Positions 1-8,227 of a stretch of DNA of 64,000 nucleotides are shown here, one piece after another. Numbering within the stretch: the stretch's first letter is position 1; every line of letters starts with the position of its first letter. The notes under the pieces are model-generated. The model was not told where the DNA came from. It saw nothing but the letters and a program-made list of their open reading frames with translations, and searched no databases. Where the stretch lies: NCBI RefSeq assembly GCF_014237865.1, contig NZ_JACJUU010000008.1, positions 1 to 64,000 on the forward strand, given 5' to 3'. Source of the stretch: Pusillimonas minor (GTDB taxonomy: Bacteria > Pseudomonadota > Gammaproteobacteria > Burkholderiales > Burkholderiaceae_B). The position numbers and the translations under genes were made by a program.

Positions 1-99
1 CTCACGCCGGGCATAGGCCTTGACCGCAATGCCCTCACGGGCAATGGCATTCAAATGAAATTCCCACCAGGCCTGACCCGGCCCTCTGGTTGTTGACAT
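1..99 (-). CDS. N-terminal fragment of an IS66-type accessory protein (partial at window edge)
   Basis: Only the first 33 codons are inside the window. They read from an ATG at 99 with a GGAG ribosome-binding site a few bases upstream. The start (WWEFHLNAIAREGIAVKAYA) resembles the helix-turn-helix start of IS66 accessory TnpA proteins, in which a Trp-rich segment precedes a glycine-serine/alanine helix turn. It differs from the TnpA inside the complete element at 240-2771, so it would belong to a second element lying mostly outside the window. The family call rests on a short stretch and is tentative. Confidence 0.4.
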   Translation of the reverse strand, partial: MSTTRGPGQAWWEFHLNAIAREGIAVKAYARRE

Positions 100-214
100 C
101 GGTGACTCCACGAAAAACAAGCGAAGCCGATACGATGCCCCAGGCCAGCAATGTCAACAAGGATGGGGGAAATGGAGCGCGTACTCTTTGCAGTGCAGGC
201 TACCGGCGTATACT

Positions 215-239
215 TTAAAGTAGGCCGTGCGCCTTAAGC
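215..239 (-). pseudogene. maf 3' end, distal piece beyond the IS66 insertion
   Basis: Joining 2772-2779 to 232-239 (the same 8 bp) restores the reading frame: the ETAQLLK of the right-hand piece continues as AHGLL followed by TAA at 215-217. These few codons are therefore the natural C-terminus of the Maf-like remnant, separated from the rest by the insertion sequence. Confidence 0.7.
232..239. repeat. IS66 target-site duplication, left copy (CCTTAAGC)
   Basis: CCTTAAGC abuts the left inverted end of the element and is repeated exactly at 2772-2779. Eight base pairs is the duplication length expected of the IS66 family. Confidence 0.92.
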
Positions 240-274
240 GTAAGCGGCCGGGGAACTACATTCCCCTCCCTACC

Positions 275-1849
275 TCAAGCACAAATTTTTTCAGAAACGG
301 TGTCGACGTCGTCAGTCTGAGGTGCCACCCAGTTGTGCGGCAATAGCTCGTCGATCCGGCTGTTCGGGTGTGTCGGCAGACGCGTGAGCACATCCTTCAG
401 ATAGGCGTGCGGATTCACGCCGTTGAGCTTGGCCGATTGAATCAGACTCATGATGGCGGCCGCGCGTTTGCCCGCACGCAATGAACCGGCAAATAGCCAA
501 TTGTTGCGACCGATGGCCACGGGTCTGATCTGCTGCTCGATGTGGTTGTTATCGATTGGGATGAATGGATCGTCCAGATAGCGGGTCAGTGCCGCCCAGC
601 GTTTCAGGCTGTAATCCAGTGCCTTGGCCGTGCCGGTGCCATTCAATACCCGCTGGCGTTGGGCCAGCATCCACGTGTGCAGGGCATCGGCCAGGGGCTT
701 GGCTTTTTCTTGTCGTAGCGCCAGGCGTCGGGCGGGAGACAGGGTCGCTACCTCGCGCTCGATCGCGTAAAGTTCGCCAATCAATTCCAGAGCCCGTTGA
801 CCCACAGGGCTCTGGTTGTTCTTGTGCAGGTCGAAGTATTTACGGCGCGCGTGGGCCATACAACCAAGCTCGGTCACGCCCTGGCGGAACAAGGCGTTGT
901 AACCCGAGTAATCATCCACAACCAACTGACCTTGCCAGTCCCCCAAGAACTCGCGGGCGTATAGGCCCGCTCGACCTTCATTGAAGTCGTAAATGACGGC
1001 CTTCAAGGATTCGAATTGACCCGGGGCGTATGTCCAGAAGTAGGCCTTATGCGTCTTGCCACTGCCCGGCTTGAGCATGCGCACCGGGGTCTCGTCGGCA
1101 TGGAGGATACGGTGCTGCAAGATACACCGACGCAGGGCGTCGACCAGCGGTTGCAGTTCATGACCGCATTGCCCGACCCATTGGGCCATGCTCGAGCGCG
1201 GGATGTGCATGCCGTCGCGCTTGAAGATCGCTTCCTGGCGATACAGGGGCAAATGATCGGCATATTTGGCGATCAGGATCTGGGCCAGCAACCCCACTGC
1301 CGCGATGCCCTTGTCGATGATGTACGCGGGCATCGAAGCCTGCGTCATCGACTGGCAGTGTGTACACGCCCAGACCCCACGCACATGACGCTCAACGCTG
1401 AGGGTGCCTGGGGTGTAGTCCAGCTTCTCGCTGACGTCTTCCCGGATACGCTTGAGCTGGCAGCCACAATCGCAGGTTGTGGACGCCGGTTCATGGTGGA
1501 TGGTGGTGCGGGGCAACTCGGGCGGCAAGGCCGCACGGCGCGGTTTATCGCGCGGTTCACCCGCAGCAGGCTGGTTTTTAAGTTTATTAAGTTCGCGCTC
1601 GATGGCCTCAAGGTCTTCGCCCACGGCCTCATCGAACAACAACGCCTGTTCACCGCCCAATTGCTCGCTTTTCTGGCCGAACTTGTGCCGGCGCAAGATG
1701 GCAATCTCGTGAGACAACGCCGTGATACGCGCCGCTTTGAACGTGATGTCTTGATCTTTGCGTGCATTGGCCAGCATGAGCTGACGCGCCAGTTCGCGCA
1801 ACTGGTGCGCGTCTAGCTGGTCAAGGTCATCGGGCGTGTTCGTCATCAT
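275..1849 (-). CDS. tnpC: IS66 family transposase TnpC (DDE)
   Basis: This 524-residue protein is the catalytic transposase of the element. The N-terminal third holds a Leu/Lys-rich helical region (KFGQKSEQL) and a zinc-finger-like cysteine cluster (CDCGC followed by CTHC). The DDE catalytic residues lie in LHADETPVRML, LVVDDYSGYNALF and NNHIEQQIRPVAIGRNNW. The C-terminus ends shortly after the IS66 tail motif. The length is normal for the family and there is no frameshift. It lies downstream of tnpB, with a 76-bp gap. Confidence 0.95.
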   Translation of the reverse strand: MMTNTPDDLDQLDAHQLRELARQLMLANARKDQDITFKAARITALSHEIAILRRHKFGQKSEQLGGEQALLFDEAVGEDLEAIERELNKLKNQPAAGEPRDKPRRAALPPELPRTTIHHEPASTTCDCGCQLKRIREDVSEKLDYTPGTLSVERHVRGVWACTHCQSMTQASMPAYIIDKGIAAVGLLAQILIAKYADHLPLYRQEAIFKRDGMHIPRSSMAQWVGQCGHELQPLVDALRRCILQHRILHADETPVRMLKPGSGKTHKAYFWTYAPGQFESLKAVIYDFNEGRAGLYAREFLGDWQGQLVVDDYSGYNALFRQGVTELGCMAHARRKYFDLHKNNQSPVGQRALELIGELYAIEREVATLSPARRLALRQEKAKPLADALHTWMLAQRQRVLNGTGTAKALDYSLKRWAALTRYLDDPFIPIDNNHIEQQIRPVAIGRNNWLFAGSLRAGKRAAAIMSLIQSAKLNGVNPHAYLKDVLTRLPTHPNSRIDELLPHNWVAPQTDDVDTVSEKICA

Positions 1850-1925
1850 GAGGCGTAGTGTTACACAGCGCCTGTGCGCCGGCTATTGGCAACGTCCCCG
1901 ATTGCAGAATGACGATCTTTTAGGG

Positions 1926-2258
1926 TTAAACCAGACGGATAATGCCAGCCTCACCGATACGCTGCCAAGGCAAGCCCAGCACCAGGGCGTCGAGCTGCTC
2001 GTGAGTGAGTGATACGCTGCCATGGCCGTCATTGGACCACACGAAATGGCCTTGATTCAGACGCCGTGCCACCAACCAGACGCCGATGCCGTCATGAACC
2101 AATACCTTCATGCGATTGGCCCGTTTGTTGGCAAACACATACGCATGATGCGGATGCGCAGCGCCAAAGACCCGCACAACCCGTGCCAGGGCCGTATCGG
2201 CACCGGCCCGCATATCCAGGGGCTCAACGGCTATCCAGACCTGGTCGATACGGATCAT
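1926..2258 (-). CDS. tnpB: IS66 accessory protein TnpB
   Basis: This 110-residue protein is of the IS66 Orf2 family. It is required with TnpA and TnpC for transposition of characterised IS66 elements, but its biochemical role is unclear. Family features are the start IRIDQVWIAVEPLDMRAG and the central YVFANKRANRMKVL segment. The ATG at 2258 overlaps the TGA of tnpA in an ATGA arrangement, as expected for translational coupling, so it is preferred over an upstream in-frame start inside tnpA. Confidence 0.93.
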   Translation of the reverse strand: MIRIDQVWIAVEPLDMRAGADTALARVVRVFGAAHPHHAYVFANKRANRMKVLVHDGIGVWLVARRLNQGHFVWSNDGHGSVSLTHEQLDALVLGLPWQRIGEAGIIRLV

Positions 2259-2689
2259 GCCATCAATTCCCGCAGTACCTGCGCCAGTGCCTGGCTGTTC
2301 GAAGACGGCCAATGCAGGGTGATGTTCATCTGCGCTGCGGTCAGCTCGACCCGCACAGTCGCATCAGCCGTTGGGGTGCGCTGGTGGCGATGCGTTGAGG
2401 CGGGCATCAGCGACGAGGTCGACGTTGGCGGCCCCAAAGCAATAAAATCAGGCAACGCCCCCGCAGGTACTGGCACAGTCGCCGGGCCTGTGGCCGTATC
2501 GTCAAGGGTATGCAGCCCCAAACGTTCATGTTCGATGACCCATCGACGCAAAAGGTTGGCATTCAGGCCGTGATCAAGTGCGATAGCGGCCAGCGAGGCG
2601 CCTCTGCTTAAGCACAGCTGGACCAGTTCGGCCTTGTACGCAGAGGAGTGTTTACGGCGCCGACGCCGACCGTTAGTATCTTGGTGCAT
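2255..2689 (-). CDS. tnpA: IS66 accessory protein TnpA (helix-turn-helix)
   Basis: This 144-residue protein is basic at its N-terminus (GRRRRRKHSSAYKAELVQL). An HTH follows in which GASLAAIALDHGLNANLLRRW matches the IS66/IS3 OrfA DNA-binding fold. The ATG at 2689 was chosen because it starts directly before the conserved region. A GTG at 2731 would add 14 residues with no family resemblance. The start codon lies inside a perfect 14-bp inverted repeat (2686-2723), which may govern its translation. Confidence 0.88.
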   Translation of the reverse strand: MHQDTNGRRRRRKHSSAYKAELVQLCLSRGASLAAIALDHGLNANLLRRWVIEHERLGLHTLDDTATGPATVPVPAGALPDFIALGPPTSTSSLMPASTHRHQRTPTADATVRVELTAAQMNITLHWPSSNSQALAQVLRELMA

Positions 2690-2723
2690 ACGTGTCCATG
2701 GAAAAATAAATGGACACGTATGC
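2686..2723. repeat. Perfect 14-bp inverted repeat covering the tnpA start
   Basis: GCATACGTGTCCAT (2686-2699) and ATGGACACGTATGC (2710-2723) are exact reverse complements separated by a 10-bp A/T-rich loop. The tnpA ATG lies in the left arm. In a transcript entering from outside the element, the hairpin would hide the start codon. Such a structure is known from other insertion sequences as protection against read-through expression. It could instead be an operator for a dimeric protein. Confidence 0.75.
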
Positions 2724-2771
2724 TCTAACACAGCGTCAGCGGACTCAAGATGGGGTTGGCTGGACGCTTAC

Positions 2772-2779
2772 CCTTAAGC
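2772..2779. repeat. IS66 target-site duplication, right copy (CCTTAAGC)
   Basis: This is an exact repeat of 232-239, directly next to the right inverted end of the element. Confidence 0.92.
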
Positions 2780-2898
2780 AGCTGCGCGGTCTCGAATACG
2801 GGTAGGCCCATCACGCCGCTGTAGCTGCCTGAAATGCCGGCAATGAACATCGAGGCCTTCTCGATCTGTTTGATAGGGGTGATTACAGAGCTCTTGTC
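2772..2898 (-). pseudogene. maf-like nucleotide pyrophosphatase, C-terminal remnant
   Basis: The minus-strand frame contains SGSYSGVMGLPVFETAQLLK, which matches the C-terminal signature of Maf/YceF nucleotide pyrophosphatases. The frame is closed upstream by a TAA at 2899-2901, and the next gene ends at 2985, so about three quarters of a Maf protein (normally about 200 residues) is missing. The remnant is also split from its last codons by the IS66 element. The 5' loss is independent of the insertion, because the insertion is only at the 3' end. No functional product is expected. Confidence 0.75.
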
Positions 2899-2984
2899 TT
2901 ATATGAACAAGCGCTTCCCACTTAAGGCGACATAAGTCACATGCCGTTTACGCACGTATTGTCCTCCGACACGCCAGGTAAAGA

Positions 2985-3650
2985 TCATTCCCAGCGCTGC
3001 TGGTACGAAAACACGGGTAAGCGCCAGTGAAAGCGGATTGCCAGCATGCGAAACGCCACGCCGCAGCCGAAGCACACCAGCATGGTGATGTTTTCGCCAA
3101 CCCCAAGCCACTTCATTAACAAGAACAATACGCATACAAACAGCGACACACTGGCGTAAAGTTCGCGGCGGAACACCACAGGTACCTGGTTGCATAAAAC
3201 ATCTCGCATGACACCGCCACTAATACCCGTAAGCATGCCCGAAATAATCACAACGACGATGGGATACTCGAGTGCCAGGGCGATAGTGCAACCAATGACC
3301 GAAAACGCAACCAGCCCCAGTGCATCGAGCATCAGGAACAATTGCTTCAGCCGGTGCATGTACCGCGCCACGAGCGTAGTAAGCAGCCCCGCCGACAAGA
3401 CGATATAGACATACTCGGGGTGTTGCGTCCAGCCTATGGGGTAGTTGCCCAACGTCACGTCCCGGATTGTTCCGCCCCCTAATGCGGTCACAAAGGCAAT
3501 GACGGCAACGCCGAAGATATCCATGCGCCTGCGCCCGGCAGCTAAAGCTCCCGACATGGCTTCGGCTGTAATCGCGATCAAATAAATGATCAACATCATA
3601 TTGATGTCGAGGTTGCTGAACGGATGCAGCGTGCTGGATAGACTGTCCAT
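2985..3650 (-). CDS. TRIC/UPF0126-family membrane channel protein
   Basis: This 221-residue integral membrane protein consists of two repeated three-helix units, the layout of the bacterial TRIC (trimeric intracellular cation) channel family, formerly UPF0126 or YicG-like. The family glycine motifs are present in both repeats: GGGTIRDV in the first and GGVMRDV in the second. Members form homotrimeric cation channels, but physiological roles in bacteria are poorly defined. The start is the ATG at 3650. A second in-frame Met lies about 18 residues in, just before the first helix, and is an alternative start. Confidence 0.85.
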   Translation of the reverse strand: MDSLSSTLHPFSNLDINMMLIIYLIAITAEAMSGALAAGRRRMDIFGVAVIAFVTALGGGTIRDVTLGNYPIGWTQHPEYVYIVLSAGLLTTLVARYMHRLKQLFLMLDALGLVAFSVIGCTIALALEYPIVVVIISGMLTGISGGVMRDVLCNQVPVVFRRELYASVSLFVCVLFLLMKWLGVGENITMLVCFGCGVAFRMLAIRFHWRLPVFSYQQRWE

Positions 3651-3745
3651 AGAGGTTCTTGGTTGGTTGACGAGTATCAGACCCGTAAGAGAAGGGCAGG
3701 TTAAAATATACTCAAATTAATTGCTACTGATGAATTGGAGGGTCT

Positions 3746-4111
3746 ATGACCGAAGCACTACCGCCGGAAGAAAACAAAGGCTTGTCGCTTAAGTGGCTGA
3801 CGCACATTATTTATGGCTTGTTTGCCTTGGGTGTGCTTAGCGCTGGTTTTATCGGTGTTGCCACTATTGCGGCCATGGTGCTGGCATATTTAAAGCGCAG
3901 CGATGCTGCGGGCACAATTTATGCGGTGCATTTCGACTGGGTTATTAAAACATTTTGGTGGGGTCTGCTCTGGGTTGTTGTCAGTGCCTTGTTAACCTTC
4001 GTTTTTATCGGTTGGCTTACTGGCCTGGCTGCAGTCATTTGGGTGGTTTACAGGCTAATTAAGGGTTGGCTGGCCTTGCTTGAAGGCAGTGCACCCAGCC
4101 CCGAAATCTAA
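3746..4111 (+). CDS. Small polytopic membrane protein (COG3671/DUF4870-like)
   Basis: This 121-residue protein has three predicted membrane helices (about residues 18-48, 68-88 and 90-105) and a short charged N-terminus. The segment around AIH/VHFDWVIKTFWWGLLW followed by IGWLTGLAAVIWVVYRLIKG resembles the uncharacterised COG3671/DUF4870 membrane proteins of proteobacteria. A GGAGG ribosome-binding site precedes the ATG. No function is known. It stands alone, convergent with the SWIB gene. Confidence 0.7.
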   Translation: MTEALPPEENKGLSLKWLTHIIYGLFALGVLSAGFIGVATIAAMVLAYLKRSDAAGTIYAVHFDWVIKTFWWGLLWVVVSALLTFVFIGWLTGLAAVIWVVYRLIKGWLALLEGSAPSPEI

Positions 4112-4124
4112 CGTACTTTTAGCC

Positions 4125-4178
4125 AAAAAAAACTGCACCCCAAAGGTTGGCATGGCGTCCAACGTTTGGGGTGCAGTT
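4125..4178 (-). terminator. Intrinsic terminator of the SWIB gene
   Basis: Arms 4131-4144 and 4165-4178 (AACTGCACCCCAAA and its complement) pair perfectly and extend inward by five more pairs after one mismatch. Read on the minus strand, the hairpin is followed by eight U residues (A-tract 4125-4132). There is no T-tract on the plus side, so it acts mainly on the minus strand. Confidence 0.88.
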
Positions 4179-4216
4179 CGTGGTGCAGGTTTGTTAACGC
4201 AAACCTGTACGCCGGT

Positions 4217-4489
4217 TTACTTCAAATGGGCGCTGACCAGCTTGGTCATTTCAAACATAGATACCTGGTCTTTACCAAAAATAGGGCGCAGTTTTGCGTC
4301 GGCATTGATGTTGCGGCGGTTTTTAGGGTCTTGCAGGTCGTTCTTTTTAATGTAGTCCCAAAGCTTTTTAGTAACTTCGGTGCGCGGCAACGGCTCGGCG
4401 CCAACAACAGCAGCCAAAGTAGCGCTGGGGGTAAGGGGCTTCATGAATGCAGCGTTGGGTTTACGCGCGGTTTTTGCGGTGGTTGCCAT
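4217..4489 (-). CDS. SWIB/MDM2 domain protein
   Basis: This 90-residue protein has a short Lys/Ala-rich basic N-terminus followed by one complete SWIB domain (about residues 15-88; PLPRTEVTKKLWDYIKKNDL and DAKLRPIFGKDQVSMFEMTK). In eukaryotes SWIB is a chromatin-associated fold. In bacteria it occurs as stand-alone small proteins in betaproteobacteria and fused to topoisomerase in chlamydiae. Its role here is unknown; the basic tail would suit nucleoid binding. An AGGAG ribosome-binding site precedes the ATG and an intrinsic terminator follows the gene. Confidence 0.88.
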   Translation of the reverse strand: MATTAKTARKPNAAFMKPLTPSATLAAVVGAEPLPRTEVTKKLWDYIKKNDLQDPKNRRNINADAKLRPIFGKDQVSMFEMTKLVSAHLK

Positions 4490-4661
4490 ATGTTATTTGC
4501 TCCTGTTAGTAAAGGTCAGGCACGAGCATAACGCTTCTTGAGCCCGACAGCAAAAGTGTTTGTACCTTATTTTTCTGAATTACGCATCGGGAAATTCTTT
4601 TGGTGAACCCCTGCAACGTTACCATACACGGTGCTTTCGACTAAATACTAACGAGGTATTC

Positions 4662-5726
4662 ATGAGTTCAGACATTTCGACATTGACAATTACACGCCCC
4701 GACGACTGGCACCTGCATCTGCGCGATGGCGAGATGCTGCAGTCGGTGGTGGCCGATAGTGCCCGCCAGTTTGCGCGGGCCATTGTCATGCCTAACCTTA
4801 CGCCGCCGGTGACTACGGTGGCTGCTGCGCATGCGTACCGCGAGCGCATATTGCAGGCATTGGCTGCAAACGGTATCTCCGGCGATGCCTTCCAGCCGCT
4901 CATGACACTCTATCTCACCGACAACACGTCGCCCGACGAAATCAACCGTGCAGCCGACAGCGACGTCGTGTTTGGCGTCAAGCTTTATCCAGCCGGCGCA
5001 ACCACCAACTCCGATGCCGGCGTTACCGATTTGTTGGGTCATTGCACCAAAGCACTAGAAGCGATGCAAGACAAAGGGCTACCGCTGTTGGTGCATGGCG
5101 AAGTCACCGATCCGTCTGTCGACATCTTTGATCGCGAAGCCGTCTTTATCGATCGCGTCATGATCCCCTTGCGCAAGGCGTTTCCACAGCTCAAGGTGGT
5201 GTTCGAGCACCTGACGACGCAACAAGGCGTTGAGTATGTTCGCGATGCCGAAGGCCCGGTCGGCGCCACAATTACGGCGCATCACTTGCTCTACAACCGC
5301 AATGCGCTTTTCCGGGGCGGCATGCGCCCGCATTGGTATTGCTTGCCCGTACTCAAACGGGAGCAACACCGTTTGGCCCTGTTGCAAGCCGCCACAAGCC
5401 AAAGCAATCGTTTCTTCTTGGGTACCGACAGTGCCCCTCATGCACGGGGCCTGAAAGAGAACGCTTGTGGTTGTGCGGGTTGCTACACCGCTTTACATGC
5501 CATGGAGCTTTACGCCATGGCATTTGATTCAGTCGGCAAACTCGACCGTCTGCAGGCCTTTGCCAGTGAAAACGGCCCGGCGTTTTACGGGTTGCCGCAA
5601 AACAAGGGCACGCTGACGCTTCGCCGGGAAGGGTTTACGGTACCCGAGGCTTTGCCAGCCGCAGGCACCAGCCTGGTACCCTTGGCGGCGGGCGAAAGCC
5701 TGCCCTGGTCTGTCGTTTACGGGTAA
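4662..5726 (+). CDS. pyrC: Dihydroorotase
   Basis: This 354-residue cytosolic zinc enzyme interconverts carbamoyl-aspartate and dihydroorotate, the third step of pyrimidine synthesis. Class II dihydroorotase landmarks are all visible: the HLHLRDG metal motif near residue 17, the carbamylated lysine in GVKLYPAG, metal histidines in LVHGEV and FEHLTT, and the catalytic aspartate in GTDSAPH. The ATG at 4662 after ACGAGG was chosen. The longer open frame from 4560 adds 34 residues with no family match and no ribosome-binding site. The length is normal for the family. Confidence 0.96.
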   Translation: MSSDISTLTITRPDDWHLHLRDGEMLQSVVADSARQFARAIVMPNLTPPVTTVAAAHAYRERILQALAANGISGDAFQPLMTLYLTDNTSPDEINRAADSDVVFGVKLYPAGATTNSDAGVTDLLGHCTKALEAMQDKGLPLLVHGEVTDPSVDIFDREAVFIDRVMIPLRKAFPQLKVVFEHLTTQQGVEYVRDAEGPVGATITAHHLLYNRNALFRGGMRPHWYCLPVLKREQHRLALLQAATSQSNRFFLGTDSAPHARGLKENACGCAGCYTALHAMELYAMAFDSVGKLDRLQAFASENGPAFYGLPQNKGTLTLRREGFTVPEALPAAGTSLVPLAAGESLPWSVVYG

Positions 5727-5762
5727 GGTTTCCGCCGGTCCTTCATCGGGCCGTCGTCGCGG

Positions 5763-7598
5763 TCAGTCTGCCGCCGCTTGCTTGGCTTCGAGCGCTTCCC
5801 AGCGCTCGAAGCTTTTGCCAAGTTCGGCTTCTATCGTGGCCAGTTCGCTATTAATTTCGTGCACGCGGTCGGGGTCTTTTGTATAAATTTCGCCATCGGC
5901 CAATGCGTCTACCAGGGCGCTCTGGCGGGCTTCCAGGGCAGCAATGGTTTCGGGAAGCGCGTCCAGCTCTTTTTGCTCCCACGATGTAATGCGACCTGCT
6001 TTGGCGGGTTTGGCGCGCGATGCCGGCTTAACTGCAGGCTTTGCTGCCGAAGCGTCGCGCTCTGCGACTGACTTATTCTCGTTAGGGGCAAAGACGGGAA
6101 CGTCGGCGGGGCGTTGCTCAAGCCAGTCGTCGTAGCCGCCGGCGTATTCGCGCCACAGGCCGCCGCCTTCCCAGGCCAGCGTTTGTGTGACTACATTATT
6201 TAAAAATGCGCGGTCGTGGCTGACCAGCAAGACGGTGCCTGGGTAGTCTTGCAGCAGCTCTTCAAGTAATTCCAGTGTTTCGATGTCAAGGTCGTTGGTG
6301 GGTTCGTCGAGCACCAGAATATTGGTAGGGCGCGCAAACATGCGGGCCAGCACCAGCCTTGCACGTTCGCCACCCGACAGGCTGCTGACCGGCGAGCGCG
6401 CGCGTGCCGGTGGAAACAGGAAGTCTTCGAGGTAGCTCATGATGTGTTTGCGCTGGTCGCCGATTTCGACCCATTCGCTGCCCGGGCTGATCGTGTCGGC
6501 CAGGGTTGTGTTTTCGTCCAGCTGCGAACGCATTTGGTCGAAGTAGCCAATGGTCAGGTTTGTGCCCAGCTTGACGATACCTTCGTTGGGTTCGAGCTTG
6601 CCCAGAATGATCTTGAGTAGTGTTGTCTTTCCGGCGCCATTGGGGCCAATGAGGCCGATGCGGTCTTTGCGCAGAATGACCGTTGTCAGGTCGTTGATCA
6701 GGCGCTTGTCGCCGTACCCGTGCGAAACGTGCTGGAGCTCGGCAACCAGTTTGCCAGAACGCTGGCCTTCGGCGACCGCCAAATTGACATTGCCGGAACG
6801 TTCTCGTCGTGCCGTGCGTTCGCGTCGCAGTTGCTCCAGTCGGCGGACCCGGCCCTCATTACGTGTCCGGCGGGCTTCAACGCCTTTTCTGATCCAGACT
6901 TCTTCTTGCGCCAGAAATTTGTCGAACTTTGCGTTTTGTTCTTTTTCGGCTTCCAGCCATTCGGCTTTGCGTTGTTGCCATTGCGTAAAGTTACCCGGAA
7001 AACTGAACAGCTTGCCGCGGTCGAGCTCGACAATGCGCGTAGCGACGGCGTCGAGGAAGCGGCGGTCGTGCGTGATGATGACGACGCTGCACCTGGCGTT
7101 TTGCAGCAGCTTTTCTAGCCAGGCGATCCCGATGAAATCAAGGTGGTTGGTGGGCTCGTCAAGCAAAAGCAAGTCGGGTTCGTCGGCAAGTGCTTTGGCC
7201 AGGGCAACGCGCTTGCGTGTGCCGCCCGAAAGCCCGACGATGAGCGCGTCGGCGTTAAGGCCAAGCTCATCGATAAGGGCTTGTGCACGTGCCGGCCGTG
7301 CCCAGTCTTCAGTTTCCAGGTAGTCGGCGCACAGAACGTCGAGTACGGTCGAGTCCGATGGCAGGTCGGGCTCTTGTTCGACAGTGGCAATTTTCAGGCC
7401 GCCAATGCGCATGATATCGCCGTCATCGGGTGTGTTGCGGCCGTCGATCAGTTTTAGCAGCGACGATTTGCCGGCGCCGTTGCGGCCGATCAGGCCGACA
7501 CGTTCGCCAGACGACAGGGTAAGGTCGGCGTGGTCGAGTAAGGGGTGATGGCCATAGGCCAGTTGGATCTGGGTGAGGGTAACTAAAGGTGTGGCCAT
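5763..7598 (-). CDS. uup: ABC-F family ATPase Uup
   Basis: This 611-residue soluble protein has two ABC ATPase domains and no membrane segments. Walker A motifs are GRNGAGKSSLLKL and GPNGAGKTTLLKI. Signature motifs are LSGGTRKRVALAKAL and LSGGERARLVLARMF. A basic linker with RRTRNEGRVRRLEQLRRER lies between them, and a C-terminal coiled-coil tail (SFERWEALE region) follows. This is the Uup subgroup of ABC-F, linked to ribosome function and to suppression of transposon excision in E. coli. The start at 7598 opens the first ABC domain; the longer frame up to 7829 runs into the RNase P RNA gene and is rejected. Confidence 0.93.
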   Translation of the reverse strand: MATPLVTLTQIQLAYGHHPLLDHADLTLSSGERVGLIGRNGAGKSSLLKLIDGRNTPDDGDIMRIGGLKIATVEQEPDLPSDSTVLDVLCADYLETEDWARPARAQALIDELGLNADALIVGLSGGTRKRVALAKALADEPDLLLLDEPTNHLDFIGIAWLEKLLQNARCSVVIITHDRRFLDAVATRIVELDRGKLFSFPGNFTQWQQRKAEWLEAEKEQNAKFDKFLAQEEVWIRKGVEARRTRNEGRVRRLEQLRRERTARRERSGNVNLAVAEGQRSGKLVAELQHVSHGYGDKRLINDLTTVILRKDRIGLIGPNGAGKTTLLKIILGKLEPNEGIVKLGTNLTIGYFDQMRSQLDENTTLADTISPGSEWVEIGDQRKHIMSYLEDFLFPPARARSPVSSLSGGERARLVLARMFARPTNILVLDEPTNDLDIETLELLEELLQDYPGTVLLVSHDRAFLNNVVTQTLAWEGGGLWREYAGGYDDWLEQRPADVPVFAPNENKSVAERDASAAKPAVKPASRAKPAKAGRITSWEQKELDALPETIAALEARQSALVDALADGEIYTKDPDRVHEINSELATIEAELGKSFERWEALEAKQAAAD

Positions 7599-7662
7599 AA
7601 ATGTACTGCGCAAAAGAGCCCAAAAAGAAACAACAGCTATTGTCGCAGTTTGTGGCGATTTG

Positions 7663-7693
7663 TTCAGTGACCATGGGTTAAAGGGGCTACAAT
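7663..7693 (+). promoter_or_regulatory. Putative rnpB promoter
   Basis: TACAAT at 7688-7693 is a good -10 box placed about 6 bp before the RNA start. A weak TTCAGT at 7663-7668 lies 19 bp upstream as a possible -35. The call rests mainly on the -10 position. Confidence 0.5.
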
Positions 7694-7697
7694 GCGA

Positions 7698-8108
7698 CGG
7701 CGGGGCAGGCCGGGCAGTCGCGGTATCGTGTATATCGAGGAAGGTCCGGACTCCACAGGGCAGGGTAGCGGCTAACAGCCGTCCGGCAAGCGGGCGTGAA
7801 AACGCTTTCAAGCCGAGGAACAGGGCCACAGAGACGAGTCTGTTGCGTGGGCGTGCATTGCACGCACCGATACGGCAACTTCCGTATGGCGCGGTCGGGT
7901 AACCGGCTGCAACGTAGCAGGGTGAAACGCGGTAACCTCTATCCGGAGCAACACCAAATAGGCATACGACGAGCTTTCGGGCTCACAGGGCGGCCCGCCC
8001 GAGTATGCGGGTAGGTGGCCAGAGCGCGTCAGCAATGGCGCGCCCAGATGAATGATTGCCCGCCGGGTTTCCCGGCGTACAGAATCCGGCCTACAGGCCT
8101 GTCCCGTC
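7698..8108 (+). ncRNA. rnpB: RNase P RNA (type A)
   Basis: This is the catalytic RNA that matures tRNA 5' ends. Conserved elements occur in order: GAGGAAGGTCCGGACTCC (P3/P4 side), ACAGGGCAGGGT, CAGGGTGAAACGCGGTAA, CCGGAGCAACACCAAATAGG, AGATGAATGATTG and TACAGAATCCGGCCTACAG. The 5' end (ACGGCGGGGCAGGCC) pairs with the 3' end (GGCCTGTCCCGT) to form P1, which fixes the boundaries to within a few bases. The gene lies divergently from uup. An intrinsic terminator is about 120 bp beyond the mature 3' end. Confidence 0.96.
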
Positions 8109-8227
8109 TCTTCCGTTTCTTTGCTTTTTCCTGCGCCTGCAGTATCCACGGCTATGCACACCTCGCATAGCGGCTCAAGGCGCTATCCCCTCTGCTCATG
8201 TCATTCGCCGGCGCTCGGTGGGCCGGT

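Larger units (their letters stand above)
240..2771 (-). mobile_element. Complete IS66-family insertion sequence
   Basis: The element is 2,532 bp long. Its ends are imperfect inverted repeats: the left end starts GTAAGCGGCCGG at 240, and the right end, read inward on the minus strand from 2771, starts GTAAGCGTCCAG. GTAA termini are typical of IS66. The direct repeat CCTTAAGC flanks it at 232-239 and 2772-2779. Inside are the three standard IS66 genes on the minus strand in the order tnpA, tnpB, tnpC, all intact. Intact genes and a perfect duplication suggest a recent and possibly still active insertion. It landed near the end of a maf-like reading frame that had already lost its 5' part. Confidence 0.95.

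Noticed and set aside
2899-3195. A 98-residue minus-strand frame overlapping the end of the TRIC gene
   Set aside because: It is out of frame with the conserved TRIC protein and has no similarity to Maf, so it is not the missing part of maf.
7599-7829. N-terminal extension of Uup by 77 residues
   Set aside because: It overlaps the RNase P RNA and its promoter on the opposite strand, and the Uup family begins at the ATG at 7598.
7687-8161. Protein-coding frames of 60-117 residues on both strands
   Set aside because: They lie on the RNase P RNA gene, whose conserved RNA elements explain the sequence.
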